NCBI GenBank assembly: GCA_023402845.1
Contig: JAEYFP010000025.1
Coordinates: 1-8,032 of the forward strand
Reading direction: 5' to 3'
Source of the DNA: Bacillota bacterium
GTDB lineage: Bacteria; Bacillota; Clostridia; Lachnospirales; Lachnospiraceae
Length of the DNA: 8,032 nt
Every line of letters starts with the position of its first letter. The stretch's first letter is position 1. The notes under the pieces were generated by a model that saw only the letters and a list, made by a program, of their open reading frames with translations, searched no databases and was not told where the DNA came from. Made by a program: the position numbers and the translations under genes. Shown here one piece after another: positions 1-4,856 of the stretch.

Positions 1-110
1 TCCGAGCGATAAGCATAAGACCCCTTGAAGAGTACGAGGTAGATAGGGCATAGGTGGAAGTGCAGTAATGTATGGAGCTGAATGTTACTAATCGGTCGAA
101 CGCTTGACCA
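1..110 (+). rRNA. 23S ribosomal RNA, 3' end (partial)
   Basis: The sequence matches the conserved last part of bacterial 23S rRNA: the stretch around GAGTACGAGGTAGATAGG, then GGAGCTGAATGTTACTAATC and the terminal CGCTTGACC. The 5' part of the gene is outside the window. The 3' end is placed at about position 110 by analogy with other Firmicute 23S genes and may be off by a few bases. The gene reads into the tRNA cluster that follows, so the two are probably cotranscribed. Confidence 0.95.
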
Positions 111-283
111 AGAGAAGGAAGAGCAGCATAAGCTGCAGGGAATTGGATGGAATAAAAGAGAATTTCAGTATTCGGTTTTGAAGGTATGATACTTTCAAAA
201 GCAGGCAGGCGAATAGTATCGGATGAGATTTCGGAATTCATTGAATATCTCAACTGATGTAATTTGGTTTGCAGATAACATCG
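111..283 (+). other. 23S-tRNA spacer without a recognisable 5S gene
   Basis: This 173-nt spacer separates the 23S end from the first tRNA. No 5S rRNA hallmark (for example a CCGAAC/GGAAGTTAAG core) is seen in it. It holds a hairpin at 176-200 with 11-bp arms (TTTTGAAGGTA / TACTTTCAAAA, one G-T pair) and a TGA loop. No T-run follows that hairpin, so it looks more like an RNA-processing structure than a terminator. Confidence 0.6.
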
Positions 284-355
284 TCCTCGATAGCTCAATG
301 GTAGAGCACTCGGCTGTTAACCGAGGGGTTGTTGGTTCGAGCCCAACTCGGGGAG
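284..355 (+). tRNA. tRNA-Asn (GTT)
   Basis: This is a 72-nt cloverleaf. The acceptor arms TCCTCGA and TCGGGGA pair with one G-T wobble. The anticodon stem CTCGG/CCGAG encloses CTGTTAA, giving anticodon GTT, and the T arm contains GGTTCGAGCCC. The discriminator base is G and no CCA follows in the DNA, so the CCA end must be added enzymatically. It is the first gene of a six-tRNA cluster downstream of 23S rRNA. Confidence 0.96.
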
Positions 356-398
356 CTAGCCCGTTGAATGAGGGGTAAAAGATATAAAATCGCGTTCA

Positions 399-470
399 GG
401 CTCCGTGGTCAAGCGGTTAAGACATCGCCCTTTCACGGCGGTAACACGGGTTCGATTCCCGTCGGAGTCA
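399..470 (+). tRNA. tRNA-Glu (TTC)
   Basis: This is a 72-nt cloverleaf with acceptor arms GGCTCCG and CGGAGTC. The anticodon loop CTTTCAC gives TTC. The T arm is ACGGGTTCGATTCCCGT and the discriminator is A. The GGTCAAGCGGTTAAGAC D-arm is typical of bacterial tRNA-Glu. CCA is not encoded. Confidence 0.96.
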
Positions 471-498
471 TTATAATGGATAACATCCGAAAGTATTC

Positions 499-572
499 GG
501 ACCTTTAGCTCAGTTGGTTAGAGCAACCGGCTCATAACCGGTCGGTCCTGGGTTCGAGTCCCCGAAGGTCCA
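499..572 (+). tRNA. tRNA with CAT anticodon (tRNA-Met by anticodon; probably tRNA-Ile2)
   Basis: This is a 74-nt cloverleaf with acceptor GGACCTT/AAGGTCC, anticodon stem ACCGG/CCGGT, loop CTCATAA (anticodon CAT) and discriminator A. It is not the initiator: position 1 pairs with 72 and the anticodon stem lacks the three consecutive G-C pairs in initiator arrangement. Anticodon alone gives elongator Met. However, C4-G69 and C5-G68 in the acceptor stem are features recognised by TilS in tRNA-Ile2, and the whole acceptor resembles Bacillus tRNA-Ile2 as I remember it. Lysidine-modified tRNA-Ile2 reading AUA is therefore at least as likely. CCA is not encoded. Confidence 0.93.
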
Positions 573-611
573 TTATGGTCGTTAAGTTTTTGACGGCAGT
601 ATCAATGTTTT

Positions 612-685
612 GGCCCAGTGGCTCAGTTGGTTAGAGCGCCGCCCTGTCACGGCGGAGGTCGTCGGTTCGAGTCCGATCTGGGTCG
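612..685 (+). tRNA. tRNA-Asp (GTC)
   Basis: This is a 74-nt cloverleaf with acceptor GGCCCAG/CTGGGTC and one G-T pair. The anticodon stem GCCGC/GCGGC-type arms enclose CTGTCAC, giving anticodon GTC. The T arm is GTCGGTTCGAGTCCGAT and the discriminator is G, as expected for tRNA-Asp. CCA is not encoded. Confidence 0.96.
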
Positions 686-693
686 TTATATCT

Positions 694-766
694 GGGATCT
701 TAGCTCAGCTGGGAGAGCATCTGCCTTACAAGCAGAGGGTCATAGGTTCGAGCCCTATAGGTCCCA
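694..766 (+). tRNA. tRNA-Val (TAC)
   Basis: This is a 73-nt cloverleaf with acceptor GGGATCT/AGGTCCC. The anticodon stem TCTGC/GCAGA encloses CTTACAA, giving anticodon TAC. The T arm is ATAGGTTCGAGCCCTAT and the discriminator is A. Only eight bases separate it from tRNA-Asp. CCA is not encoded. Confidence 0.96.
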
Positions 767-775
767 TTTATCAAT

Positions 776-861
776 GCCGCAGTGGCGGAACAGGCAGACG
801 CACAGGACTTAAAATCCTGCGGGACTAATCTCCCGTACCGGTTCGATTCCGGTCTGCGGCA
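776..861 (+). tRNA. tRNA-Leu (TAA)
   Basis: This is an 86-nt class II tRNA with a long variable arm (GCGGGACTAATCTCCCGT). The acceptor is GCCGCAG/CTGCGGC, the anticodon stem CAGGA/TCCTG and the loop CTTAAAA, giving anticodon TAA. The discriminator is A. It is the last gene of the cluster and a terminator starts four bases downstream. CCA is not encoded. Confidence 0.96.
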
Positions 862-864
862 TAC

Positions 865-893
865 AAAAAGCACCGATTTATCGGTGCTTTTTT
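865..893 (+). terminator. Intrinsic terminator of the rRNA/tRNA operon
   Basis: A 12-bp stem (AAAAAGCACCGA 865-876 paired with TCGGTGCTTTTT 881-892) has a TTTA loop and a T-run. It lies immediately after tRNA-Leu. The A-run on the 5' side means it could also work on the minus strand, downstream of the convergent padR gene. Confidence 0.9.
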
Positions 894-933
894 ATTGTAT
901 AGGAAATTGCTCCAAATTTCCTATACAATAAAA
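890..933. repeat. Perfect 19-bp inverted repeat downstream of the tRNA terminator
   Basis: Arms 890-908 (TTTTATTGTATAGGAAATT) and 915-933 are perfect reverse complements around a six-base loop, GCTCCA. The first three bases are shared with the 3' arm of the preceding terminator, so the two hairpins are stacked head to tail. It may be a backup or bidirectional terminator between the tRNA operon and the convergent padR gene; a small palindromic mobile unit is the alternative. Confidence 0.75.
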
Positions 934-949
934 TCTTATGCGCAGCTTC

Positions 950-1017
950 GCGCGCGGAACAAAAGCTGTGCTGCCGGATCAAATGATCGCGAGAGTGGGC
1001 GATGCACACTTTTGTTC
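950..1017. repeat. Structured dispersed intergenic repeat, copy 1
   Basis: A left block at 950-975 is identical to 5768-5793 and a right block GCACACTTTTGTTC at 1004-1017 is identical to 5806-5819. The two blocks can pair: GAACAAAAGCTGTGC with GCACACTTTTGTTC, one bulged G. Between them lies 28 bp unlike copy 2, including a small palindrome GATCAAATGATC at 977-988. A TATGCGC motif also precedes the block in both copies, but here it is separated by an extra 10 bp. It sits just past the padR stop codon on the opposite orientation to that gene. Confidence 0.85.
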
Positions 1018-1025
1018 AGTTCACA

Positions 1026-1616
1026 TTAATTTCTGACAAGTGCAGCAGATTGCTTGATATGCTCCTGAATATATACCATCGATTGTTCACACCAATCAAT
1101 CTCCATCTGGCAGCGCATCAGTCCTCTGTTGACGGTAGTGCGCCTGTAATGCCAAAAGTCATCCTTTTCTGCTTCCGTTTCGATGCAGGCACTTAAATCT
1201 TCCATTTCCTGAAGCTGATTTTCCATTGAATCACGATAATTCTCCATATGCTTAAGGATCACCCCGGTCGGTACATTCTGCCCGTAAAACAGTTTTAATA
1301 GCAGCTCTTTGGACATCTGTTTTCCATTTACAACAGGTTTTTTCATCCATTCCTTAAATTCATGATGACCGGCATCGGTCAGTTCGTATCGTTTGCTCTC
1401 GCCGCCCTTTTCCGATCTTACAACTTCATAAGTCGCCAATCCGTTGGTCACAATATTTTTGAGTGTGGGATAAATTTGTTTATAATCGATCTCCAGAAAA
1501 TAACCAACTCCCCCGTTAATGTTATATTTGATCTGATAGCCGGACATCGGCTCCACACTTAGAACTCCAAGAATAGCATAATAACTGTTATTGACTCTCG
1601 CCATCCTGATTTGCAT
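1026..1616 (-). CDS. PadR-family transcriptional regulator
   Basis: The predicted 196-residue cytoplasmic DNA-binding protein has an N-terminal PadR winged helix: residues 11-30 (SYYAILGVLSVEPMSGYQIK) match the family's YxILGLLxxxPxSGYxI signature. The wing region (residues 65-83) carries KGGESKRYELTDAG, and 'IYPTLKNIVTNGLA' (48-61) is the recognition region. The remainder, about 100-190, is a charged helical dimerisation domain of the Vir/AphA-like C-terminal type, so this is the long PadR subclass. The gene is transcribed divergently from the sugar operon and converges on the tRNA cluster. Its start is uncertain: ATG at 1616 or at 1604 both lack a close Shine-Dalgarno, and the nearest strong one (1643-1649) serves a different-frame upstream ORF. 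PadR regulators often repress adjacent transporter genes, but the effector and target here are unknown. Confidence 0.88.
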   Translation of the reverse strand: MQIRMARVNNSYYAILGVLSVEPMSGYQIKYNINGGVGYFLEIDYKQIYPTLKNIVTNGLATYEVVRSEKGGESKRYELTDAGHHEFKEWMKKPVVNGKQMSKELLLKLFYGQNVPTGVILKHMENYRDSMENQLQEMEDLSACIETEAEKDDFWHYRRTTVNRGLMRCQMEIDWCEQSMVYIQEHIKQSAALVRN

Positions 1617-1638
1617 GATAATTGATAAAACAAATCAT
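1588..1638 (-). CDS. Possible 16-codon leader ORF overlapping the padR start
   Basis: An ATG at 1636-1638 lies four bases after a strong AAAGGAG (1643-1649, minus strand). It opens a 16-residue ORF, MICFINYHANQDGESQ, ending in TAA at 1588-1590, inside the padR coding region but in another frame. Since padR itself has no close ribosome binding site, the leader could couple or tune padR translation. It is not recognised as any known leader peptide and may simply be chance. Confidence 0.35.
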   Translation of the reverse strand: MICFINYHANQDGESQ

Positions 1639-1687
1639 GCTTCTCCTTTCTGCAATTTCTAAATTTAAAAAATCATTGTTTGCTGAC

Positions 1688-1722
1688 CTTTAACACAATT
1701 TTAAAAGTTTTATATGTTAAAG
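1688..1722. promoter_or_regulatory. Inverted repeat straddling the padR promoter (candidate operator)
   Basis: Arms CTTTAACA (1688-1695) and TGTTAAAG (1715-1722) are perfect 8-bp reverse complements. One overlaps the -35 element and the other covers the predicted start site just past the -10. The placement fits an autorepression site for the PadR protein, though binding is an inference. Confidence 0.5.
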
Positions 1723-1726
1723 TCAA
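1698..1726 (-). promoter_or_regulatory. Sigma-A promoter of padR
   Basis: On the minus strand, a -35 TTGACT (1721-1726) and a -10 TAAAAT (1698-1703) are separated by exactly 17 bp. Transcription would start near 1690 and give a leader of about 75 nt before the padR ATG. Confidence 0.7.
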
Positions 1727-1821
1727 GAATGTTTATGAAAGGTTGTTTGTAAAGGGTATGTTAAAAAAAACAAAGAGATATTCAAATAACAAGTAGTTTC
1801 TGAAAATATTAAAAAATAATA

Positions 1822-1836
1822 TATGAAAATCATATA
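1822..1836. promoter_or_regulatory. Palindromic site TATGAAAATCATATA, copy 1 (candidate operator)
   Basis: Arms of seven bases (TATATGA at 1820-1826, TCATATA at 1830-1836) flank AAA. The 15 bp at 1822-1836 recur identically at 1891-1905, 69 bp away. This copy ends eight bases upstream of the -35 element of the sugar-operon promoter. Confidence 0.6.
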
Positions 1837-1843
1837 AAAGCAA

Positions 1844-1872
1844 TTGACATTTATCTGTAAAAATGGTAATTA
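1844..1872 (+). promoter_or_regulatory. Sigma-A promoter of the XRE/sugar-transport operon
   Basis: A consensus -35 TTGACA (1844-1849), a 17-bp spacer and a -10 TAATTA (1867-1872) form a good sigma-A promoter. It is followed by the XRE gene and transporter genes in the same direction with no obvious terminator before 2067. Confidence 0.7.
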
Positions 1873-1890
1873 TATATATGTAAAACATAG

Positions 1891-1905
1891 TATGAAAATC
1901 ATATA
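1891..1905. promoter_or_regulatory. Palindromic site TATGAAAATCATATA, copy 2 (candidate operator)
   Basis: This is an exact 15-bp copy of 1822-1836. It lies about 12-26 bases downstream of the predicted transcription start, so together the two copies bracket the promoter. The inner arms TATGA/TCATA are intact; the outer pair is lost in this copy. Confidence 0.6.
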
Positions 1906-2019
1906 TAATAATATACATAAAAACGTAATCGATTAACTGAGTAAATTTTTATAAAAATAGTGAAAAGAGGGGTTACCAGTTCCTCATAAAAGAGGTCCCC
2001 AGGCTGAAAGAATTTTTAA

Positions 2020-2057
2020 CATAAGGATATGTTTATCAATGCAGAAAATTTAGGGAG
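2020..2057 (+). repeat. Duplicated leader/RBS element, copy 1
   Basis: It begins CATAAGGATATGT and ends TTTAGGGAG, the ribosome binding site of the XRE gene. Copy 2 at 2348-2384 shares the first 13 bases exactly and most of the rest. It contains an AAGGA followed after 11 bases by ATG and a four-codon mini-ORF (MQKI) that stops at the XRE ribosome binding site. Confidence 0.65.
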
Positions 2058-2066
2058 CCGCGGAAT

Positions 2067-2330
2067 ATGAAAATTTATTTGTATAAAAAAAGAAAAAACC
2101 TTTGCGGTGAAAGGATCCGGGAGGCACGTATGAAGCAGCGATTTTCACAGTCTGATCTGGCGGCACGAATGCAGATTGAAGGGGTGCTGCTGGAAAGGGA
2201 CAGTATCAGTCGCGTTGAAATAGGAACACGCTTTGTAACGGACTATGAGCTGAAAATATTTGCCAGAGTATTGAAGGTAAAGTTGGAATGGCTGTTAGAA
2301 GAAAGTGAAGAGTGGTATTGGGTCGGATAG
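2067..2330 (+). CDS. Small XRE-family (Cro/C1-type HTH) transcriptional regulator
   Basis: The 87-residue protein is essentially a single HTH_3/XRE domain. After a basic N-terminus (KKRKNLCGERIREAR) come helix 2 (about 28-36, SQSDLAARM) and the recognition helix region (about 44-53, RDSISRVEIG). The pattern ends with ELKIFARVLKVKLEWLL (61-77), matching the typical final part of such domains. There is no ligand or dimerisation domain, so it probably acts alone as a small DNA-binding switch. A GGGAG at 2053-2057 precedes the ATG by nine bases. It is the first gene downstream of the promoter at 1844-1872, ahead of a sugar transporter in the same direction with only a 62-base gap. It may bind the paired palindromes flanking that promoter, but this is inference from position. 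Confidence 0.85.
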   Translation: MKIYLYKKRKNLCGERIREARMKQRFSQSDLAARMQIEGVLLERDSISRVEIGTRFVTDYELKIFARVLKVKLEWLLEESEEWYWVG

Positions 2331-2347
2331 ACAGAAGGCATTTCTAT

Positions 2348-2384
2348 CATAAGGATATGTAGATAAATGCAAAAAAATAGGGAG
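2348..2384 (+). repeat. Duplicated leader/RBS element, copy 2
   Basis: The element starts CATAAGGATATGT and ends AAATAGGGAG, overlapping the ribosome binding site (2380-2385) of the binding-protein gene. As in copy 1, AAGGA is followed after 11 bases by an ATG (2367). Here it opens a nine-codon ORF (MQKNREVRE) whose TGA overlaps the binding-protein ATG, an arrangement compatible with translational coupling. Confidence 0.65.
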
Positions 2385-2392
2385 GTAAGAGA

Positions 2393-3832
2393 ATGAAAAG
2401 AAAAGTATTAAGCCTTATCTTAGCTGCTGCAATGATTACCGTATCATTTGCGGGCTGCGGTACAAAGGGTGGGGAAACTGCACAGGATGTGGCAACAGAG
2501 GCACCTGTTTCATCCGAGGAAACGGTGACAGAGCCGGAGGAAGGAGATAACACAGCGGAGGCGGCCGACAGTTCTTCAGAGGCTTATAAGGGAGAGCTTA
2601 CAATCATGCATTTTTCAACCGAAGAGGAAGCAAAGGGCAATCCTGGTGCAGACGGTTTCCGTAAAATGGTTTCTGAATGGGAAGAAAGCAATCCGGACAT
2701 TACGCTGAACCAGAGCATTTTGGCTAACACAGAGTATAAGACACAGATCGCTACGCTTGCGGCAAACGATGATCTTCCGGATATTTATGTGCTTCAGGGT
2801 ATGGACACCGTACGGTGGGGTGCAGATGGACTTGCGCTTGACCTGACGGATGTTGTGGCAAATTCTCCGGATAGTGAAAAGTATAAGTCAGAGCTGTTCA
2901 GCGCATTTACGAGCGACGGAAAGATCTATGGAATTCCTACATTGACAGGAGGAACTTGTACGGCCATTATCTATGATTCCAAATTATGGGCAGAAGCCGG
3001 CTTCGATACATTCCCGACGACTTGGGAAGATGTCGTGAAGGCAAAGGAGTTTTTTGATGGAAAAGGCATCACAGTGATGGGCTTTGCAAATGGAGATCAG
3101 TGGCAGGCAAATTCCACGTTCCTGACATGTGTGGGCAACCGATTTACGGGTATGGACTGGTTCAGCTCTCTTGTTGCCAACAGCGGTTCTAAGTTTACGG
3201 ATCAGAGCTTTGTGGATGCGCTGACATTCATGCAGGATATTTTCGCTTCGGGTATCTTCAATAAGGATTTCAATGCGATCGATCACTACACAGCCCGCGA
3301 ATATTACATCTCAGGTGACTGTGCGGCTTACATAGGCGGAAATTGGGACATGACCTATATCGGTACGACTTTGGCGGAATCCAATCCGGAGCTGTTTGCA
3401 AATTCAAAGCTGGCGGTATTCCCACAGCCGGAAGGCGCAACAGCGGATACCAACACACAGGCAAACGGTTTAGGCTATGCGCTTGCCATCAACCCGAGAG
3501 TAGCGGAGGATCCTGCTAAATTAGCGGCAGCCGTTGATTTCCTTTACAAGACGACGGGCGCGGATTTCGCTGATTATGTATCCAGCAATTATGCAGTAAG
3601 CGGTTTGACAGCTCCTGACAGCGTGGATTTGAGCAAGTTTGACCAGTTGACACAGGATCTGTATAACTTTACGAATGTGGATTATAAATCATCACAGATA
3701 TACGATTCGTTTATTTCAGGCGCGCTTTGGGGTGCTCTGAATACAGATTTACAGTCGATGTTAAACGGAGACATCGCACCTGAGCAGGTTGCGGAAAATG
3801 CACAGGCAGCCTATGAAGAAGTAATGAAATAG
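2393..3832 (+). CDS. Sugar ABC transporter substrate-binding lipoprotein (family 1)
   Basis: The 479-residue protein starts with a lipoprotein signal peptide: MKRK, a hydrophobic core, and a lipobox ending SFAGC with the modified cysteine at residue 22. A Glu/Thr/Ser-rich linker of about 45 residues follows, as is common in Gram-positive lipoproteins. The mature domain from about residue 68 (GELTIMHFSTEEE) has features of CUT1 binding proteins: 'DDLPDIYVLQG', 'LDLTDVV', 'KIYGIPTLTGG', 'AIIYDSKLWAEAGFD-FPTTWEDV', and 'GDCAAYIGGNWDM'. It would capture an oligosaccharide or similar sugar outside the membrane and hand it to the two downstream permeases. GGGAGG at 2380-2385 sits seven bases before the ATG. 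The substrate cannot be read from sequence. A hairpin after the gene may raise its mRNA level relative to the permease genes. Confidence 0.92.
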   Translation: MKRKVLSLILAAAMITVSFAGCGTKGGETAQDVATEAPVSSEETVTEPEEGDNTAEAADSSSEAYKGELTIMHFSTEEEAKGNPGADGFRKMVSEWEESNPDITLNQSILANTEYKTQIATLAANDDLPDIYVLQGMDTVRWGADGLALDLTDVVANSPDSEKYKSELFSAFTSDGKIYGIPTLTGGTCTAIIYDSKLWAEAGFDTFPTTWEDVVKAKEFFDGKGITVMGFANGDQWQANSTFLTCVGNRFTGMDWFSSLVANSGSKFTDQSFVDALTFMQDIFASGIFNKDFNAIDHYTAREYYISGDCAAYIGGNWDMTYIGTTLAESNPELFANSKLAVFPQPEGATADTNTQANGLGYALAINPRVAEDPAKLAAAVDFLYKTTGADFADYVSSNYAVSGLTAPDSVDLSKFDQLTQDLYNFTNVDYKSSQIYDSFISGALWGALNTDLQSMLNGDIAPEQVAENAQAAYEEVMK

Positions 3833-3849
3833 AAAAAACCAATATACAG

Positions 3850-3942
3850 CGCTCCTTCATCAGCCAAGTATAAGCCTTATCTGAGTAGTGCCGGGTAAGG
3901 CTTATATGCGGCTTGAAAGCTTGCGGGATGAATGTAGGAGCG
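3850..3942 (+). promoter_or_regulatory. Structured intergenic region between binding protein and permease
   Basis: An inner hairpin pairs TATAAGCCTTA (3869-3879) with TAAGGCTTATA (3896-3906). An outer stem can form between CGCTCCT (3850-3856) and AGGAGCG (3936-3942), just ahead of the permease ribosome binding site at 3948-3952. No T-run follows the inner hairpin, so it is more likely an mRNA-stabilising or partly attenuating structure than a full terminator. Such structures after the binding-protein gene are a known way to get more binding protein than permease. Confidence 0.65.
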
Positions 3943-3958
3943 ATTAAGGAGGGGTATC

Positions 3959-4855
3959 ATGTTAAATGCGATACGGCCAAAGAGCAGAGTGATTTTTGCC
4001 TATCTATTTTTTCCGATGTTATTATATATTTTTTCGGTATTTGTTCCGCTAGTAGCGGCTGCTTATTACAGTCTATTCGAATGGAAGGGGGGCCCAAAAA
4101 AAATATATATTGGTATTGATAATTATTTGACATTAATGAAAGATACTATTTTTTGGCAGTCCTTCAGTCATAATGTATTTTTAGTTGCGGCATGTGTGGT
4201 AGGGCAGATTGGGCTTGCCTTTGTCATTGTACTTGTCATTAACTCGCGAGTGGTCAGAGGGAAGGGCTTGCATCAGACCTTAAGCTTTTTTCCGAGCACA
4301 ATTTCCGCGGTTTACATCGGTTTTATCTGGATGATGGTATTTGACTATAAACGTGGTCTGATCAACTGGTTTTTAAATTTTATCGGAAAAGAGGATGCGG
4401 TTAAGGTTTGGCTGAACGAGCCGAAAACGATTATGATTGTTGTTGCCATTCCGCTCATTTGGCAATATATCGGTTACTATATGGTCATTATTCTGTCTGC
4501 GATTTCCTCCGTAGACAAAGAAATTTTTGAAGTATCGGAAATTGATGGCGCAAATGCTTTTCAAAGGGCAATTCATATTGTACTGCCGCTGATCAGGAAG
4601 ACACTTCTTGTTTGTGTAACGCTGTGCGTTGCCGGTAATATGAAGGTGTTTGACCATATCTATGCGATGACGCTGGGCGGGCCCGGCAATGAGTCTAATG
4701 TTATGGCACTCTACAGCTATCAGATGTCATTTCAGCGGTCCAACATGGGCTATGGCAGTACGATCTCAATCGGTATTTTTATTTTGAGCATGATCCTCAT
4801 CGGAGGCGTTCAGCTTCTGGTAAAAAGCTTCACGAAAGAATCGGAGGACTATTAA
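3959..4855 (+). CDS. CUT1 sugar ABC transporter permease (MsmF/UgpA type)
   Basis: This is a 298-residue integral membrane protein with about six membrane segments (roughly 11-35, 70-95, 108-129, 157-181, 214-230, 268-289). Before the fifth segment lies the cytoplasmic EAA-type loop, residues 191-210 (EVSEIDGANAFQRAIHIVLP). It has the conserved DGA and LP that dock onto the ATPase, although the first residues read EVS rather than EAA. 'MTLGGPGNES' (237-246) is the hallmark of the MalF/UgpA-like first permease. GGAGG at 3948-3952 is six bases before the ATG. The stop is one base before the start of the second permease, so the two are translationally linked. Length is normal for the family. Specificity is unknown. 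Confidence 0.93.
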   Translation: MLNAIRPKSRVIFAYLFFPMLLYIFSVFVPLVAAAYYSLFEWKGGPKKIYIGIDNYLTLMKDTIFWQSFSHNVFLVAACVVGQIGLAFVIVLVINSRVVRGKGLHQTLSFFPSTISAVYIGFIWMMVFDYKRGLINWFLNFIGKEDAVKVWLNEPKTIMIVVAIPLIWQYIGYYMVIILSAISSVDKEIFEVSEIDGANAFQRAIHIVLPLIRKTLLVCVTLCVAGNMKVFDHIYAMTLGGPGNESNVMALYSYQMSFQRSNMGYGSTISIGIFILSMILIGGVQLLVKSFTKESEDY

Positions 4856-4856
4856 T

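Larger units (their letters stand above)
1740..2066. other. AT-rich divergent intergenic region and long leader of the sugar operon
   Basis: This stretch of roughly 330 bases has no gene. Its left half is very AT-rich and holds the plus-strand promoter (1844-1872) with the two palindromic sites. From the predicted start near 1879 to the XRE gene there is a leader of almost 190 nt. It contains a modest fold in which GGGG (1969-1972) can pair with CCCC (1997-2000) around CCTC/GAGG (1982-1985 with 1992-1995). No known riboswitch was recognised. Confidence 0.6.

Noticed and set aside
610..828. Overlapping plus-strand ORFs across the tRNA cluster (610-828, 618-812)
   Set aside because: They are translations of tRNA-Asp, Val and Leu genes; the cloverleaf structures explain the sequence fully.
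1002..1196. Plus-strand 64-codon ORF antisense to padR
   Set aside because: It starts within the structured repeat and runs antisense to padR, with no ribosome binding site or protein-like pattern.
1740..1960. Replication origin or DnaA-box cluster in the AT-rich region
   Set aside because: No convincing DnaA boxes or origin-type iterons were seen; the promoter and palindromes explain the features present.
1967..2000. Riboswitch in the leader of the XRE/sugar operon
   Set aside because: Only short 4-bp stems can be drawn and no known riboswitch core was recognised; kept only as a remark on the leader.
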